Part shown: positions 9,221 to 9,544 of the stretch, in pieces | Layout: each line of letters begins with the position of its first letter | Position numbering within the stretch: position 1 is the stretch's first letter | Assembly (NCBI GenBank): GCA_035528995.1 | Contig: DATKXO010000253.1 | Coordinates: forward strand, 1 to 9,544 | Reading direction: 5' to 3' | DNA length: 9,544 bases | Source: DATKXO01 sp035528995 | GTDB taxonomy: Bacteria; Planctomycetota; Phycisphaerae; UBA1845 | Program-made: the position numbers and the translations under genes | The notes under the pieces: generated by a model | Database searches by the model: none | What the model was told of the DNA's origin: nothing | Seen by the model: only the letters and a program-made list of their open reading frames with translations

Positions 9221-9238
9221 AGCCCGCAGAGCCCGCAG
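9221..9238. repeat. 9-bp tandem repeat AGCCCGCAG x2
   Basis: There are two perfect copies, AGCCCGCAG at 9221-9229 and 9230-9238, preceded by TTCACCACAG, which looks like a degenerate lead-in of the same family. It lies 35 bp after the SEFIR-STAND stop codon. Confidence 0.7.
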
Positions 9239-9272
9239 ACAAAAGCCCGAGCACCCGCCGACACTGCACTTG

Positions 9273-9352
9273 GTTGCCTCGTTGCCTCGTTGCCTCGTTG
9301 CCTCGTTGCCTCGTTGCCTCGTTGCCTTGTTGCCTTCTTGCCTTGTTGCCTC
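9273..9352. repeat. 8-bp tandem repeat GTTGCCTC, ten copies
   Basis: Six perfect copies of GTTGCCTC (9273-9320) are followed by GTTGCCTT twice, CTTGCCTT once and a final GTTGCCTC (9345-9352), 80 bp with no spacers. Variants are clustered at one end, as expected of an array that expands at the other end by slippage. It is a microsatellite-like tract and not a CRISPR. Confidence 0.95.
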
Positions 9353-9362
9353 TTCTTTGGCT

Positions 9363-9392
9363 CCAATCTGCGCCAATCTGCGAAATCTGCGG
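9363..9392. repeat. 10-bp tandem repeat CCAATCTGCG, three copies
   Basis: There are two perfect copies (9363-9372, 9373-9382) and one variant AAATCTGCGG (9383-9392). It lies 10 bp after the 8-bp array, so the two families are effectively adjacent. Confidence 0.75.
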
Positions 9393-9439
9393 ACAATGCC
9401 TTTGCAGTTATTACCCAGAGCGTTAAACATTGCACATTT

Positions 9440-9544
9440 CTACCCGGCGGCGTAGCGGACGGGCTCGGCGTGGAAGTAACTCTTGACGAGCTCCGGCTGG
9501 CGTTGCGTACTGCGCAGGTAGGAGCGCAGGCCGGCGATCATCTC
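9440..9544 (-). CDS. C-terminal end of an unidentified protein (partial)
   Basis: The minus-strand frame is open from the right edge to a TAG at 9440-9442, giving 34 codons that end in FHAEPVRYAAG. The residues include a basic/hydrophobic stretch AGLRSYLRSTQRQ and PELVKSYFH. GC-rich codon choice and the abrupt change from AT-richer repeat DNA to this frame support a real gene tail. I do not recognise the family. It converges on the SEFIR-STAND gene across the repeat region. Confidence 0.45.
   Translation of the reverse strand, partial: EMIAGLRSYLRSTQRQPELVKSYFHAEPVRYAAG

Larger units (their letters stand above)
9186..9439. other. Repeat-rich intergenic region
   Basis: This 254-bp stretch lies between the convergent SEFIR-STAND gene and the gene at the right edge. 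It contains three different tandem-repeat families in succession (9-bp, 8-bp and 10-bp units, listed separately), then an AT-richer end (about 9393-9439). Open frames across it encode only repeat-derived peptides and are not credible genes. No clear intrinsic terminator for either flanking gene was found. Confidence 0.8.

Noticed and set aside
9273..9352. Possible CRISPR array
   Set aside because: The units are 8 bp with no spacers, and no cas genes are nearby; it is a simple tandem repeat.
9106..9435. A 109-codon minus-strand frame with an RQRGNEAT-type repeat peptide
   Set aside because: The peptide repeat arises from reading the 8-bp DNA array; the frame also overlaps the end of the receptor gene in antisense. 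It is not a credible protein.

Overview
The window is GC-rich bacterial DNA with unidirectional coding blocks. It most likely comes from a planctomycete-type bacterium (Phycisphaerae or a relative). That is an inference from three things: the style of the GT-C membrane glycosyltransferase, a SEFIR-STAND-TPR giant protein, and several families of short tandem and palindromic repeats that I associate with those genomes. No 16S rRNA or other strict marker is present.

Layout, left to right. (1) Positions 1-1402, minus strand: the N-terminal ~467 codons of a polytopic GT-C glycosyltransferase-like protein, running off the left edge. (2) 1403-1640: a divergent intergenic region with a good sigma70-like promoter pointing at the next gene. 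(3) 1641-4361, plus: aconitase A (acnA), complete, with all three iron-sulfur cysteines, followed by a probable intrinsic terminator at 4389-4417. (4) 4588-4860, plus: a small predicted lipoprotein with a strong Shine-Dalgarno. (5) 4977-5879 (frame open from 4896), plus: nadC, quinolinate phosphoribosyltransferase. (6) 5880-6161: a gap with two hairpins and a small AT-rich patch. (7) 6162-9185, plus: a 1007-residue SEFIR - STAND NTPase - TPR protein, built like bacterial NLR-type immune receptors. (8) 9186-9439: an intergenic stretch made largely of short tandem repeats. (9) 9440-9544, minus: the C-terminal 34 codons of an unidentified gene running off the right edge.

acnA (TCA cycle), the lipoprotein and nadC (NAD biosynthesis) look like ordinary chromosomal genes with no evident joint pathway. 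The accessory part is the SEFIR-STAND-TPR gene with its repeats. Two perfect heptanucleotide tracts (5 x 7 bp and 4 x 7 bp) and one palindromic repeat lie inside its reading frame, and a denser cluster of tandem repeats (8-, 9- and 10-bp units) follows its stop codon. Because 7 is not a multiple of 3, gain or loss of one unit would truncate the receptor. The gene could therefore be a contingency (on/off) locus, which is the most testable new idea in this window.
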